Source of the DNA: Lysobacterales bacterium
GTDB lineage: Bacteria; Pseudomonadota; Gammaproteobacteria; Xanthomonadales; SZUA-5
Assembly (NCBI GenBank): GCA_022841325.1
Contig: JALHRS010000018.1
Coordinates: forward strand, 1-64,000
Reading direction: 5' to 3'
DNA length: 64,000 bases
The notes beneath the pieces are model-generated. The model was not told where the DNA came from, did not search any database, and saw nothing but the letters and a program-made list of their open reading frames with translations. The position numbers were made by a program, and so were the translations under genes. Of the stretch, positions 1 to 8,729 are shown in pieces. Each line of letters begins with the position of its first letter. The first letter of the stretch is position 1.

Positions 1-3000
1 GGCTATTACCTCTTCGATGGCCTGATTCCGGGCGTGTCCTATTTCGTGCAGTTCATTCGCCCCGCCGTGGCCAGCGCCTTCACCGGCCCGAATCTGGGCG
101 GCGATGACAGTGTGGATTCGGATGCGGCGCCGAGCAATGGCGTGACCGCGCTGGTCACGCTGGCGCCGAGCGAAGTCAACCTGACGGTCGATGCCGGCCT
201 GATCGTGCCGGGCGGCCTGCTGTCGCTGGGCGATCAGGTCTGGAACGAGTCCGACAACGACGGATTGTTCGAGCCCGAGAACGGCGAGCTGGGCGTCGAT
301 GGCGTGCGCCTGGATCTGTATCGCGACGTCAACAACGATGGCGCCCCGACCCTGGACGAGTATCTGGCGACCACGACCACCGCCACGGCCAGCGGCTTTG
401 CCGGCCGCTACGGCTTCGGCGGTCTGGCCGCTGGCAACTACCTTGTGGTCATCGCACCGCAGAATTTCGGCGGTGGCGGCCAGCTGTTCACGCGGATCAC
501 GGCCACCGGGAACGATCCGGCACCGGATCCGGATGACGATTTCAACGGCGACGACAACGGCACCGATATCGGAGCGCTGATCGGTGCCCGCCCGGTAACC
601 TTGAGCATTGGCGGCGAACCGACCAGCGAGGACGGCGACAACAACACCAATCTGACGGTGGACTTCGGTTTCATCCCGGCTGGCGCTGCGGCGGTGCCGG
701 AATTCGACTACGGCGATGCGCCCGATGTGGTGGCTGGAACTGCAGTGGGTGACTACAACACCACGGTGCTCGACACCGGCGCTTCGCACCGGATCGGCGT
801 GCCCGGCGCCCCGCGCCTGGGCGCCTGTGTGGACGGCGATGATGGCTTCAACCAGGGCTTGGGCGCCGATCGCGATGATGCTGCCGGGTTTGGTTCGGTG
901 ATCGGAACTTGCGCCAGCGCCGGCGATGACGAGGACGGCGTCAGCTTCACCGGGCCTTTGGTTCCCGGCGCCGCGACCAGCTTCTCGGTCAGCGCCGGCA
1001 ACGCGGCCTGCGTGCTCAATGCCTGGGTCGACTGGAATCGCAACGGCGTCTTCGGCGATGCGGCCGGCGAGCAGATCGCCACCAATCTCAACGTGCCGGT
1101 CGGGCCGGCTACAGTGTTGTCCCCGGTGGTGCCCGTGACCGCATCACCCGGACGCAGCTACGCGCGCTTCCGCTGTTCCAGCCTCGGCGGTGACGGCCCC
1201 ACCGGTTCGGCCGCCGATGGCGAGGTCGAGGACTATGTGATCGGCATCCAGGGCCGTGATTACGCCGATGCGCCGGCCAGCTATGGCACCACTGGCGCCG
1301 GCGCCGCCCATCACGCCATCGATCCGCTGGATGCGGTGTACCTGGGTGCCTGCGTCGATTTCGAAACCGATGGACAGCCCAATGCGGCGGCCACCGGTGA
1401 CGATCTGGCTGCGGGCAGTGATCGGGTCGGCCTGTGCTTCGATGACGAGGATGGCGTCAGCTTCCCCGCTCCGATTGCCGCCTGCGCGAACGCTGCCGTG
1501 AACGTCAGCGCCAGCGCCGGCGCGCGCCTCGACGCCTTCATGGATTTCAATGCCGATGGTGATTTCGGCGATCCGGGCGAACAGATCTTCGCCAATCAAG
1601 CGCTGCTGGCCGGCACCAATGCGCTGAGTTTTGCGGTGCCCTGCAATGCCGCCGCGGCGATCACCTACAGCCGTTTCCGACTGACCCGCGCCGGAACCCC
1701 GGGCCTGCTTGGGCCCACCGGGAATGCCGGTAGTGGCGAGGTCGAGGACTATCGGGTGACCGTGCTCGGCAATGATCTCGGCGATGCCCCCGCGCCCTTC
1801 GCCACGCTGGTGGCAGGCAACGGCGCCCGTCATGCCATCGACCCGGGCAGTACGCTGCGCCTGGGAGCCTGCGTCGACACCGAGGCCGACGGCCAGCCCA
1901 ATGCCGGCGCCACCGGCGATGACCTGAGCACGGGCAGCGCCACGGTGGGCAGCTGTGCCGTCGCCGGCGATGACGAGGATGGAGTGAGCTTCCAGCCCAT
2001 CGTCGCCTGCCGCAACACCACGATGAGTGTCAGCGCTGGCGCCGCCGGGCGGCTCGATGCCTGGGCCGATCTCAATCGCGATGGCGACTGGGATGATGCC
2101 GGCGAACGCATCGCCAGCAATCTGGCCGTGGTGGCCGGCGCCAATCCGCTTAACGTGGCGGTGCCCTGCAATGCCAGTCGCGGTCTGGCCAATTTCCGCT
2201 TCCGTCTGTCCAGCGCCGGTGTGGCCAGCTACACCGGTGCCGCCGCCGATGGCGAGGTCGAGGACTACCAGGTCGAGATTCTGGCCTTCGATCTGGGCGA
2301 CCTGCCCGATGGCGCGGCCGGGATTGGCGCCAGCAACTACCGCACGCTTTTGCGCGGTGCTGGCGACAATGGCCCGCAACACCGCATCGTCAGCGGCCTG
2401 TTCCTCGGCGCTGGTGTCGATAACGAAGCCGACGGCCAGCCGGGTGCAGCCGCCGATGGCGACGATATCGCGGGCGCCACGCCGGATGATGAGGACGGCA
2501 TCACGCTCGCCGATCTCAACTTCACGACCGGTCTGCCGGCCACGGTGCGCGCGCTGGTCACCAACACCACCGGCAATGCCGGGCGTCTGTGCGGTTTCGC
2601 CGATCTCAATGCCGACGGCGATTTCCTGGATGCCAACGAAAGCGCTTTTGTCGATGTGGGCGGTGCCGTCAACGCGGCGACCGTGACCCTGAGCTTCGGC
2701 ACCCTGGCGGTGAATCCGGCGGTCTACAACCTGCTGCCGCCGAACGCGCCGCGATACTTCCGTTTCCGGCTCGCCGACAACCAGAGCCCGTGCACGCCTG
2801 ACAATGATGCCGTCGCCCCCAATGGCGAAGTGGAGGACTACCTCGGCAGTCTGTTCGCCCCCACCGATTTCGGCGATCTGCCCGATAGCGGCGCCGGCAT
2901 CGGTGCGGCCAACTATGAGACGCTGCTGGCCAATGGCGGGCCGTATCACCCGATTCGTGCGGGTCTGCAACTGGGCGCCTGTGTCGATGCCGAGAACAAC

Positions 3001-6000
3001 GGTCAGCCGGGTCCCGCCGCGAGCGGCGACGATCTCGGCACCGGTGGCAGCGTTCAGGGCAGTTGCACCAACGCCGGCGATGACGAAGATGGCCTGGACG
3101 GCGCAGCGCTGGCACAGTTGTCCCATCTGATTGCCGGAGGCAACAACCTGATCCGGGTGCTGGCCACCAACACCACCGGTGTGGCGGCGCGACTGTGCGG
3201 TTTCGTCGATTTCAACGGCGATGGCGACTTCGCCGATGCCGGCGAAACCCAGTCGGCCGCCGTGAACAACGGCAGCAACAATGCCGCGATCAGCCTGGTG
3301 TTCGCGCCGGCCCTGGTCGCCCAGTCGGGCACACGCTATGCCCGTTTCCGCCTCAGTACCGATGTTGCCGGTCCGTGCAATCCCGATGGCCCCGCCAGTG
3401 ACGGCGAGGTGGAGGACTACACCGTCGGCATCCGCCTGGCCGATTTTGGCGATCTGCCGGATACCGCGATCGGCACCGGCGCCGGAAACTACGTGACCCT
3501 GCGCGGCGACGGCCGCGTGGCGCACGATCTCACCGCCACGGCGACGACGCTGTTCCTGGGCGCGGGCGTCGATGCCGAAGGGGATGGCCAGCCGACGACG
3601 ACTGCCGATGGCGATGATCTGAACGGAGCAGCGGATGATGAGGACGGCCTCAACCCGGCCGATCTGATCCAGCTCCAGAACTTGCCGGCGATCTTCCGCT
3701 TCACCGCCACCAATCAGACCGGGTCACCGGCCAATCTGTGTGGCTATGTCGACTGGAATTCAGACGGCGATTTCGACGACGCCGGCGAAACCGCCAGCGC
3801 CACACTGGCCAGCGGCGCCAGCGGCGCCGGGCTGAGTCTGAATTTCGGCACGGTTCCGGCCTTCAGCAAGGGTGATCGCTACGCCCGGTTCCGCTACAGC
3901 AACAGCGCCTGCGCGGCGATGCCCGCCAGCGGTGATGTGCCGGGCAGCTTCCCGAATGGCGAAGTCGAGGACTATGTGCTGCGCGATCGGGCCTCTGATC
4001 TCGGCGATCTGCCGGATACCGGCGCTGGCACCGGCGCTGGCAACTATCAGACCGGTCTGGCCGATGGTGGCCCCATCCACGGCATGGTCGCCGGTTTGCG
4101 TCTGGGTGCCTGCGTCGACAGCGAGGGCGACGGGCAAGCAAATACGGCGGCCAACGGCGACGATCTGGCCGCCGGCAACAGCACACTCGGCAGCTGCGCA
4201 CTGGCCAATGACGATGAAGACGGCATCACGCTCGGTGATCTGGACTTCATCTCGACGCTACCGGCCCGTATCGGCGCCCTTGTCACCAACACCACCGGCA
4301 ATGCAGCGACGCTGTGCGGCTTTGTCGACTGGAATGGCGACGGCGATTTTGCCGACACCGTCGATGGCGTCTCCGAAGCCGCGCAAGTCGCGGTGCCTGA
4401 TGGCAGCAGCAATCTTGCGGTCACCGTGGACTTCGGCAACGCGCCGGTGGCTCCGGTGGGCAGCAGCTACGCCCGCTTCCGCCTCAGCACCGATGCCGGC
4501 TGCAGCCCGATTGGTGTGGCCCTCGATGGCGAAGTCGAGGACTATCCGGTGACCATCACCCGGCGCGACTTCGGCGATCTGCCCGATGCCGGAGTGGGCA
4601 CCGGAAGCGGCAACTACCAGACACTGCTGGCCGACAACGGCGCTGCGCATGACATCGTCGACGGTTTGTTCCTCGGTGCCCTGGTGGATCCCGAAGGCGA
4701 CGGCCAGCCCACTGCCGCCGCCGATGGTGACGACAACGCCGGCAGCCCCGACGACGAGGACGGCGTCAACCAGGTCGATCTGGCCACCTTCCACCTCGGT
4801 AGCCCCGCGCATCTGCGGGTCACCGCCACCAACACCACCGGCGCGGCCGCGCAGGTCTGCGGCTTTGTCGACTGGAACCAGGACGGTGATTTTGCCGATA
4901 CCCGAGAGAGCACCAGCGTGGCTGTTCCGGCCGGCGTCAGTGGCGGCACCTTCACGCTGAGCTTCGGCGCGGTGCCCTCCTTCGGCCCGCTGGGACAGAC
5001 CTATGCGCGGGTGCGGCTGCAGAACGCCAGCACGCCCTGCACACCGATCGGGCTGGTCGATGCCGGCGAGGTCGAGGACTACACCGCCACCGTGCTGCCG
5101 GGCGAGATGAGCCTGGGCAATCTGGTCTGGCAGGACCGCGACAACAGCGGCACGGTCAGCAGCGGCGAGATCCCCTTCCCCGGCATTGCGGTGCAGCTGT
5201 TCCGAGACGCCGACGACGATGGCACGCCGGATGGTCCGGCCATCGCCACCGACACCACCGATGCTGCCGGCGTGTACCGGTTCGACGAACTGGTACCGGA
5301 CACCTATCTGGTCTGCATCAACGCGCCGGCCGACTGGATCAGCAGCACCGGCATCGGGCGTCCCTATGCCGCAGCCGGTCCGACGGAGCCAGCGCTGGAC
5401 CCGGACAATGATGTCAACAACAACGATGACGGCACGGCAGGCACTCCGGCTACGCGCATCTGCAGCCGCGGTGTGACCCTGGTGTTCCAGAACGAGCCCA
5501 CCAACGATGGCGATGGCGACAACAACTCCAATCTGACGGTGGATTTCGGCCTGCTGTACAACTTCGATCTGGCCCTGCGCAAGACGCTGTCGCCCGGACA
5601 GAACCCGATCGTGGCGGCCAACCAGTTGGTCGATTTCACCATCGAGGTGTTCAACCAGGGCACGGTGGTGGCCCGCAACGTGGTGGTCACCGACAGCATT
5701 CCGCCGGGCATGATCCTGGAGGACAGCAACTGGACAGCCGGCCCTGGCAATACCGCCACGCGCACGCTGGCCGGCCCGCTGGCGCCGGGGACCAGCATCC
5801 AGACCACGATCGCCTTGCGCGTGACCAACATGGCCTTGCCCGGCGAGTTGCGCAATGTGGCCGAGATCAGCGCCGCCGAGGACAGCCAGGGACAGCCGGT
5901 ACCGCTGATCCTGGATCGCGATTCCGATCCGGATGGCAATCCTGACAACGATGTCGAGATCGACGACGAGATCGGCAATGCCGGCGGCGATGAAGACGAT

Positions 6001-6117
6001 GCCGATCCGGCCATCGTCATTCTGCCGGTAACGCCGATCCCGGCGCTGAATCCGCTGGGTCTGCTGTTGCTGCTGCTGATGTTTGCCGGCCTGGGTCTGC
6101 GACGGCTGCAGCATTGA
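1..6117 (+). CDS. 5'-truncated giant surface/secreted protein: SdrD_B-like domains, 8 GEVED-type repeats, DUF11-like domain, IPTL-CTERM-like C-terminal sorting tail
   Basis: Frame 1 is open from base 1 (GYYLFDGLIPGVSYFVQF...), so the gene starts upstream; eight GEVEDY motifs; D.N.DGDF..... Ca-type loops; C-term ..PIPALNPLGLLLLLLMFAGLGLRRLQH. Confidence 0.9.
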   Translation, partial: GYYLFDGLIPGVSYFVQFIRPAVASAFTGPNLGGDDSVDSDAAPSNGVTALVTLAPSEVNLTVDAGLIVPGGLLSLGDQVWNESDNDGLFEPENGELGVDGVRLDLYRDVNNDGAPTLDEYLATTTTATASGFAGRYGFGGLAAGNYLVVIAPQNFGGGGQLFTRITATGNDPAPDPDDDFNGDDNGTDIGALIGARPVTLSIGGEPTSEDGDNNTNLTVDFGFIPAGAAAVPEFDYGDAPDVVAGTAVGDYNTTVLDTGASHRIGVPGAPRLGACVDGDDGFNQGLGADRDDAAGFGSVIGTCASAGDDEDGVSFTGPLVPGAATSFSVSAGNAACVLNAWVDWNRNGVFGDAAGEQIATNLNVPVGPATVLSPVVPVTASPGRSYARFRCSSLGGDGPTGSAADGEVEDYVIGIQGRDYADAPASYGTTGAGAAHHAIDPLDAVYLGACVDFETDGQPNAAATGDDLAAGSDRVGLCFDDEDGVSFPAPIAACANAAVNVSASAGARLDAFMDFNADGDFGDPGEQIFANQALLAGTNALSFAVPCNAAAAITYSRFRLTRAGTPGLLGPTGNAGSGEVEDYRVTVLGNDLGDAPAPFATLVAGNGARHAIDPGSTLRLGACVDTEADGQPNAGATGDDLSTGSATVGSCAVAGDDEDGVSFQPIVACRNTTMSVSAGAAGRLDAWADLNRDGDWDDAGERIASNLAVVAGANPLNVAVPCNASRGLANFRFRLSSAGVASYTGAAADGEVEDYQVEILAFDLGDLPDGAAGIGASNYRTLLRGAGDNGPQHRIVSGLFLGAGVDNEADGQPGAAADGDDIAGATPDDEDGITLADLNFTTGLPATVRALVTNTTGNAGRLCGFADLNADGDFLDANESAFVDVGGAVNAATVTLSFGTLAVNPAVYNLLPPNAPRYFRFRLADNQSPCTPDNDAVAPNGEVEDYLGSLFAPTDFGDLPDSGAGIGAANYETLLANGGPYHPIRAGLQLGACVDAENNGQPGPAASGDDLGTGGSVQGSCTNAGDDEDGLDGAALAQLSHLIAGGNNLIRVLATNTTGVAARLCGFVDFNGDGDFADAGETQSAAVNNGSNNAAISLVFAPALVAQSGTRYARFRLSTDVAGPCNPDGPASDGEVEDYTVGIRLADFGDLPDTAIGTGAGNYVTLRGDGRVAHDLTATATTLFLGAGVDAEGDGQPTTTADGDDLNGAADDEDGLNPADLIQLQNLPAIFRFTATNQTGSPANLCGYVDWNSDGDFDDAGETASATLASGASGAGLSLNFGTVPAFSKGDRYARFRYSNSACAAMPASGDVPGSFPNGEVEDYVLRDRASDLGDLPDTGAGTGAGNYQTGLADGGPIHGMVAGLRLGACVDSEGDGQANTAANGDDLAAGNSTLGSCALANDDEDGITLGDLDFISTLPARIGALVTNTTGNAATLCGFVDWNGDGDFADTVDGVSEAAQVAVPDGSSNLAVTVDFGNAPVAPVGSSYARFRLSTDAGCSPIGVALDGEVEDYPVTITRRDFGDLPDAGVGTGSGNYQTLLADNGAAHDIVDGLFLGALVDPEGDGQPTAAADGDDNAGSPDDEDGVNQVDLATFHLGSPAHLRVTATNTTGAAAQVCGFVDWNQDGDFADTRESTSVAVPAGVSGGTFTLSFGAVPSFGPLGQTYARVRLQNASTPCTPIGLVDAGEVEDYTATVLPGEMSLGNLVWQDRDNSGTVSSGEIPFPGIAVQLFRDADDDGTPDGPAIATDTTDAAGVYRFDELVPDTYLVCINAPADWISSTGIGRPYAAAGPTEPALDPDNDVNNNDDGTAGTPATRICSRGVTLVFQNEPTNDGDGDNNSNLTVDFGLLYNFDLALRKTLSPGQNPIVAANQLVDFTIEVFNQGTVVARNVVVTDSIPPGMILEDSNWTAGPGNTATRTLAGPLAPGTSIQTTIALRVTNMALPGELRNVAEISAAEDSQGQPVPLILDRDSDPDGNPDNDVEIDDEIGNAGGDEDDADPAIVILPVTPIPALNPLGLLLLLLMFAGLGLRRLQH

Positions 6118-6201
6118 TGGGATCCGGGGGTTTCGGGTCGCGGTTGTGGAGGGCGCCGCGCTGCGGCGCCGCTTTGCGCCGAGTGGAGATCGAGAGCCGT
6201 C

Positions 6202-6282
6202 GTAGGTCATGTTGTCCGCGTCAGCGGACTACGTGACATCGGTTTGCGTCACGTAGCTCGCTACGCGAGCAACGTGACCTAC
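6202..6282. repeat. Paired inverted REP-like element (family E: GTAGGTCACGTTG...CTACGTGAC)
   Basis: GTAGGTCAtGTTGtccgcgtcagcggaCTACGTGAC followed by an inverted copy GTCACGTAGctcgctacgcgagCAACGTGACCTAC. Confidence 0.85.
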
Positions 6283-6299
6283 GACAGCAAATCAACGAC

Positions 6300-6397
6300 T
6301 TGCGACATGGGTTCATGGAAAGCGTAGCGAAGCCATCCAGACGTACGCTTTCAAGAGCGCTGGATTGCTTCGTCACTGCGTTCCTCGCAATGACGCC
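6300..6397. repeat. Family B intergenic repeat (tggattgcttcgtc..tgcg.tcctcgcaatgacg; spurious translation RHCEERSDEAIQ)
   Basis: Same sequence recurs near 30228-30400, 48535-48700, 53797-53900, 57005-57080. Confidence 0.8.
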
Positions 6398-6510
6398 GAT
6401 TGCAGCAGACCATCCTGGCCGTGCCCCGTGCCCCAACCCTGTCCGCCATCGCCCTCGCCAAGCCCGCCATCGATGCTCTAGGCTGGACGCCCATCTGCGC
6501 GGAGTCCGTC

Positions 6511-6939
6511 ATGGCTCTCTGGTCACAGGCGCCCACGCCTGAACAGCTGAATTCCTATTCCCGCGACACGCTGAGCGAATGGATCGGCATGGAAATCACC
6601 GAGGTCGGCGAGGATTTCATCCGCGGCCGCATGCCGGTCGACAAACGCACCCGTCAGCCCTACGGATTGCTGCACGGCGGTGCCTCGGTGGCGCTGGCGG
6701 AAACGCTGGGCAGCATCGCCGCTTATTGTGTGGTGGCCGGCACCGGCGCCAAGGTGGTCGGGATCGAGATCAATGCCAATCACCTGCGCGCGGCGCACGA
6801 GGGCTGGGTGATCGGCACTGCACGCCCGCTGCATGTGGGCCGCAGCACCCAGGTCTGGGAAATCCGTATCGAAAACGAGGCCGGTGCGCTGGTGTGCATC
6901 TCGCGGCTGACCATGGCCGTGGTCGCCAAGGTCCCGTGA
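6511..6939 (+). CDS. PaaI/MenI-like hotdog-fold thioesterase
   Basis: ORF track 6400-6939, start reassigned to ATG 6511; GLLHGGASVALAETLGS...VGIEINANHLR hotdog motif. Confidence 0.9.
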   Translation: MALWSQAPTPEQLNSYSRDTLSEWIGMEITEVGEDFIRGRMPVDKRTRQPYGLLHGGASVALAETLGSIAAYCVVAGTGAKVVGIEINANHLRAAHEGWVIGTARPLHVGRSTQVWEIRIENEAGALVCISRLTMAVVAKVP

Positions 6940-7961
6940 ACACCCATCCCTTTGATGCACTGCGCCCGGAAACCGTGCTCGATGTGGTCGAACGCCTGGG
7001 CGTGGCCTGCGATGGCCGCCTGTTCGCGCTCAACAGTTTCGAGAACCGGGTCTATCTGGTCGGGCGCGAGGACGCCGAACCGCTGGTGGCCAAGTTCTAC
7101 CGCCCCGGCCGCCTCAGCGACGATCAGGTGCTGGAGGAGCACGCCTTCCTGGACGAACTGGCCGCAGCCGATCTGCCGGTGGCGGCACCGCTGCGCGATG
7201 GCAGCGGTCGCAGCCTGATCGAGGTCGACATCGCCGCCCGCGACGCCAGTGAGGACGCCGCCGGCCACGAGGCGGCCAGATATCGGGTCGCGCTGTTTCC
7301 GAAGCTGCGCGGCCGGGCCCCGGAGCTCGAGGCCGAAGAGCACCTGGAATGGCTGGGGCGACTGATTGCGCGCCTGCACCAGGTCGGCGCCATCGGCCAG
7401 TTCGTGCATCGGCCGCCCTTGTCGATCGAGTCTCTGGGTGAGGTCGGATTGCGCGCCACGCTGGCAGGACCGCTGCTGCCCGATGGCCTGAAAGCGCGCT
7501 TCGAGACCTCGGTCGGCGCGCTGCTGCAAAGGGTCCGCGCCGGATTTGCCAGCGCCGGCAACTACCGCTCGCTGCGCCTGCATGGCGATCTGCATCCGGG
7601 CAATTTGCTGTGGAATGACGACGGTCCGGTGTTTGTCGACTTCGATGACAGCGGCGCCGGCCCCGCGATCCAGGATCTGTGGATGCTGCTGCCCGGCGAT
7701 GGCGAGGGTAAACGGCGCGGCCTGGCGGCGCTGGTGGAGGGCTACGAGACCTTCCGCAGTTTCGATTGGCGCGAGGCCCGGCTGATCGATCCGCTGCGGG
7801 CGCTGCGGATGATTCACTACGGCGGCTGGCTGTCGGCGCGTTATGACGATCCGGCCTTTCCGCGCGCCTTTCCCTTCGCCGCCCAGGCCCGTTTCTGGGA
7901 GGAACATATGCTGACGCTGGAGCAGCAGGCCGAGCGCATCAGCCTGGAGGCCGGGCAATGA
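6936..7961 (+). CDS. srkA: Serine/threonine protein kinase, SrkA/RdoA/YihE family
   Basis: GTG start 6936 overlaps the preceding stop; LHGDLHPGNLLW...VFVDFDDSGAGPAIQDLWMLLPG catalytic loop. Confidence 0.9.
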   Translation: MNTHPFDALRPETVLDVVERLGVACDGRLFALNSFENRVYLVGREDAEPLVAKFYRPGRLSDDQVLEEHAFLDELAAADLPVAAPLRDGSGRSLIEVDIAARDASEDAAGHEAARYRVALFPKLRGRAPELEAEEHLEWLGRLIARLHQVGAIGQFVHRPPLSIESLGEVGLRATLAGPLLPDGLKARFETSVGALLQRVRAGFASAGNYRSLRLHGDLHPGNLLWNDDGPVFVDFDDSGAGPAIQDLWMLLPGDGEGKRRGLAALVEGYETFRSFDWREARLIDPLRALRMIHYGGWLSARYDDPAFPRAFPFAAQARFWEEHMLTLEQQAERISLEAGQ

Positions 7962-8653
7962 ATGCACCAGTCCGCCGAAGCGTAGCTGAGGTTGCCCACG
8001 AAACCAGCTACGCGACTGGTCGCGCCCGATGTCACGTAGGCCGCTTTGGGGCCAACCTGACCTACATTCTCGCGTTGTTGCTGATGCTCTGCTCTGCCAA
8101 TGCCGGGGCCCAGCAGTGCCTGGTGGATGCCAGCCGCGAGCAGATCGGCGTGACCCTGAGTTATGACCCGGCCTACCGGCGCCTGGATTATCCCGGCGGC
8201 GATGTGCCGATCGACCGCGGCGTCTGCACCGATGTGCTGGTCCGCGCCTATCGTGCGCACGGGGTGGATCTGCAGCAGAAGGTCCACGAGGACATGCGTG
8301 CGCACTTTGACGCCTATCCGAAAAACTGGGGCCTGAGCCGCCCCGACCGCAACATCGACCACCGCCGGGTACCCAATCTGGCCCGGTTCTTCAGTCGCCA
8401 TGGCCAGCAGCTGGCGCTGGCGGAGGACAGCTACGAGCCCGGCGATCTGCTGACCTGGCGCCTGCCCTCGGGGGTGCCACACATCGGCATCGTGTCCGAC
8501 CGCAAGGCGGCCGACGGCACGCCGCTGATCGTGCACAACATCGGCGCCGGCACCCGCGAGGAGAACATGCTGCACGACTACACCCTGACCGGGCATTACC
8601 GTTATCGCCCGACGGAACTGGACGCAAGTTGCGTCGCCGTCACCGAAAACTGA
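7958..8653 (+). CDS. DUF1287 domain-containing exported protein
   Basis: GVCTDVLVRAYRAHGVDLQQKVHEDM...HRRVPNL..; ATGA overlap with srkA; N-terminus lies in a REP-like repeat. Confidence 0.8.
   Translation: MNAPVRRSVAEVAHETSYATGRARCHVGRFGANLTYILALLLMLCSANAGAQQCLVDASREQIGVTLSYDPAYRRLDYPGGDVPIDRGVCTDVLVRAYRAHGVDLQQKVHEDMRAHFDAYPKNWGLSRPDRNIDHRRVPNLARFFSRHGQQLALAEDSYEPGDLLTWRLPSGVPHIGIVSDRKAADGTPLIVHNIGAGTREENMLHDYTLTGHYRYRPTELDASCVAVTEN
7982..8065. repeat. REP-like pair (family E) located inside the N-terminal coding region of the DUF1287 gene
   Basis: gtcacgtaggccgctttggggccaacctgacctac matches intergenic copies at 21742 and 45096; degenerate inverted partner at 7982-8016. Confidence 0.7.
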
Positions 8654-8729
8654 CTCCATCTTTCGAGTTTCTTCACATCAGCGCCGCTGTTAGCATTTGT
8701 GACATATCTGCAAATGCAAGGGACAGGCT

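Noticed and set aside
2804-3130. Nested plus-strand ORFs in alternative frames within the GEVED gene
   Set aside because: Wrong-frame translations rich in Pro/Arg/Ser/Met; no support.
1144-3525. 793-aa minus-strand ORF antisense to the GEVED gene (and 4258-6210, 650 aa)
   Set aside because: Antisense shadow of a highly repetitive GC-rich coding frame; no recognisable domain, and the sense frame has clear motifs.
6202-6282. Possible CRISPR or tRNA-like structure from strong inverted repeats
   Set aside because: No regular spacer pattern and no tRNA landmarks; fits REP/BIME organisation.
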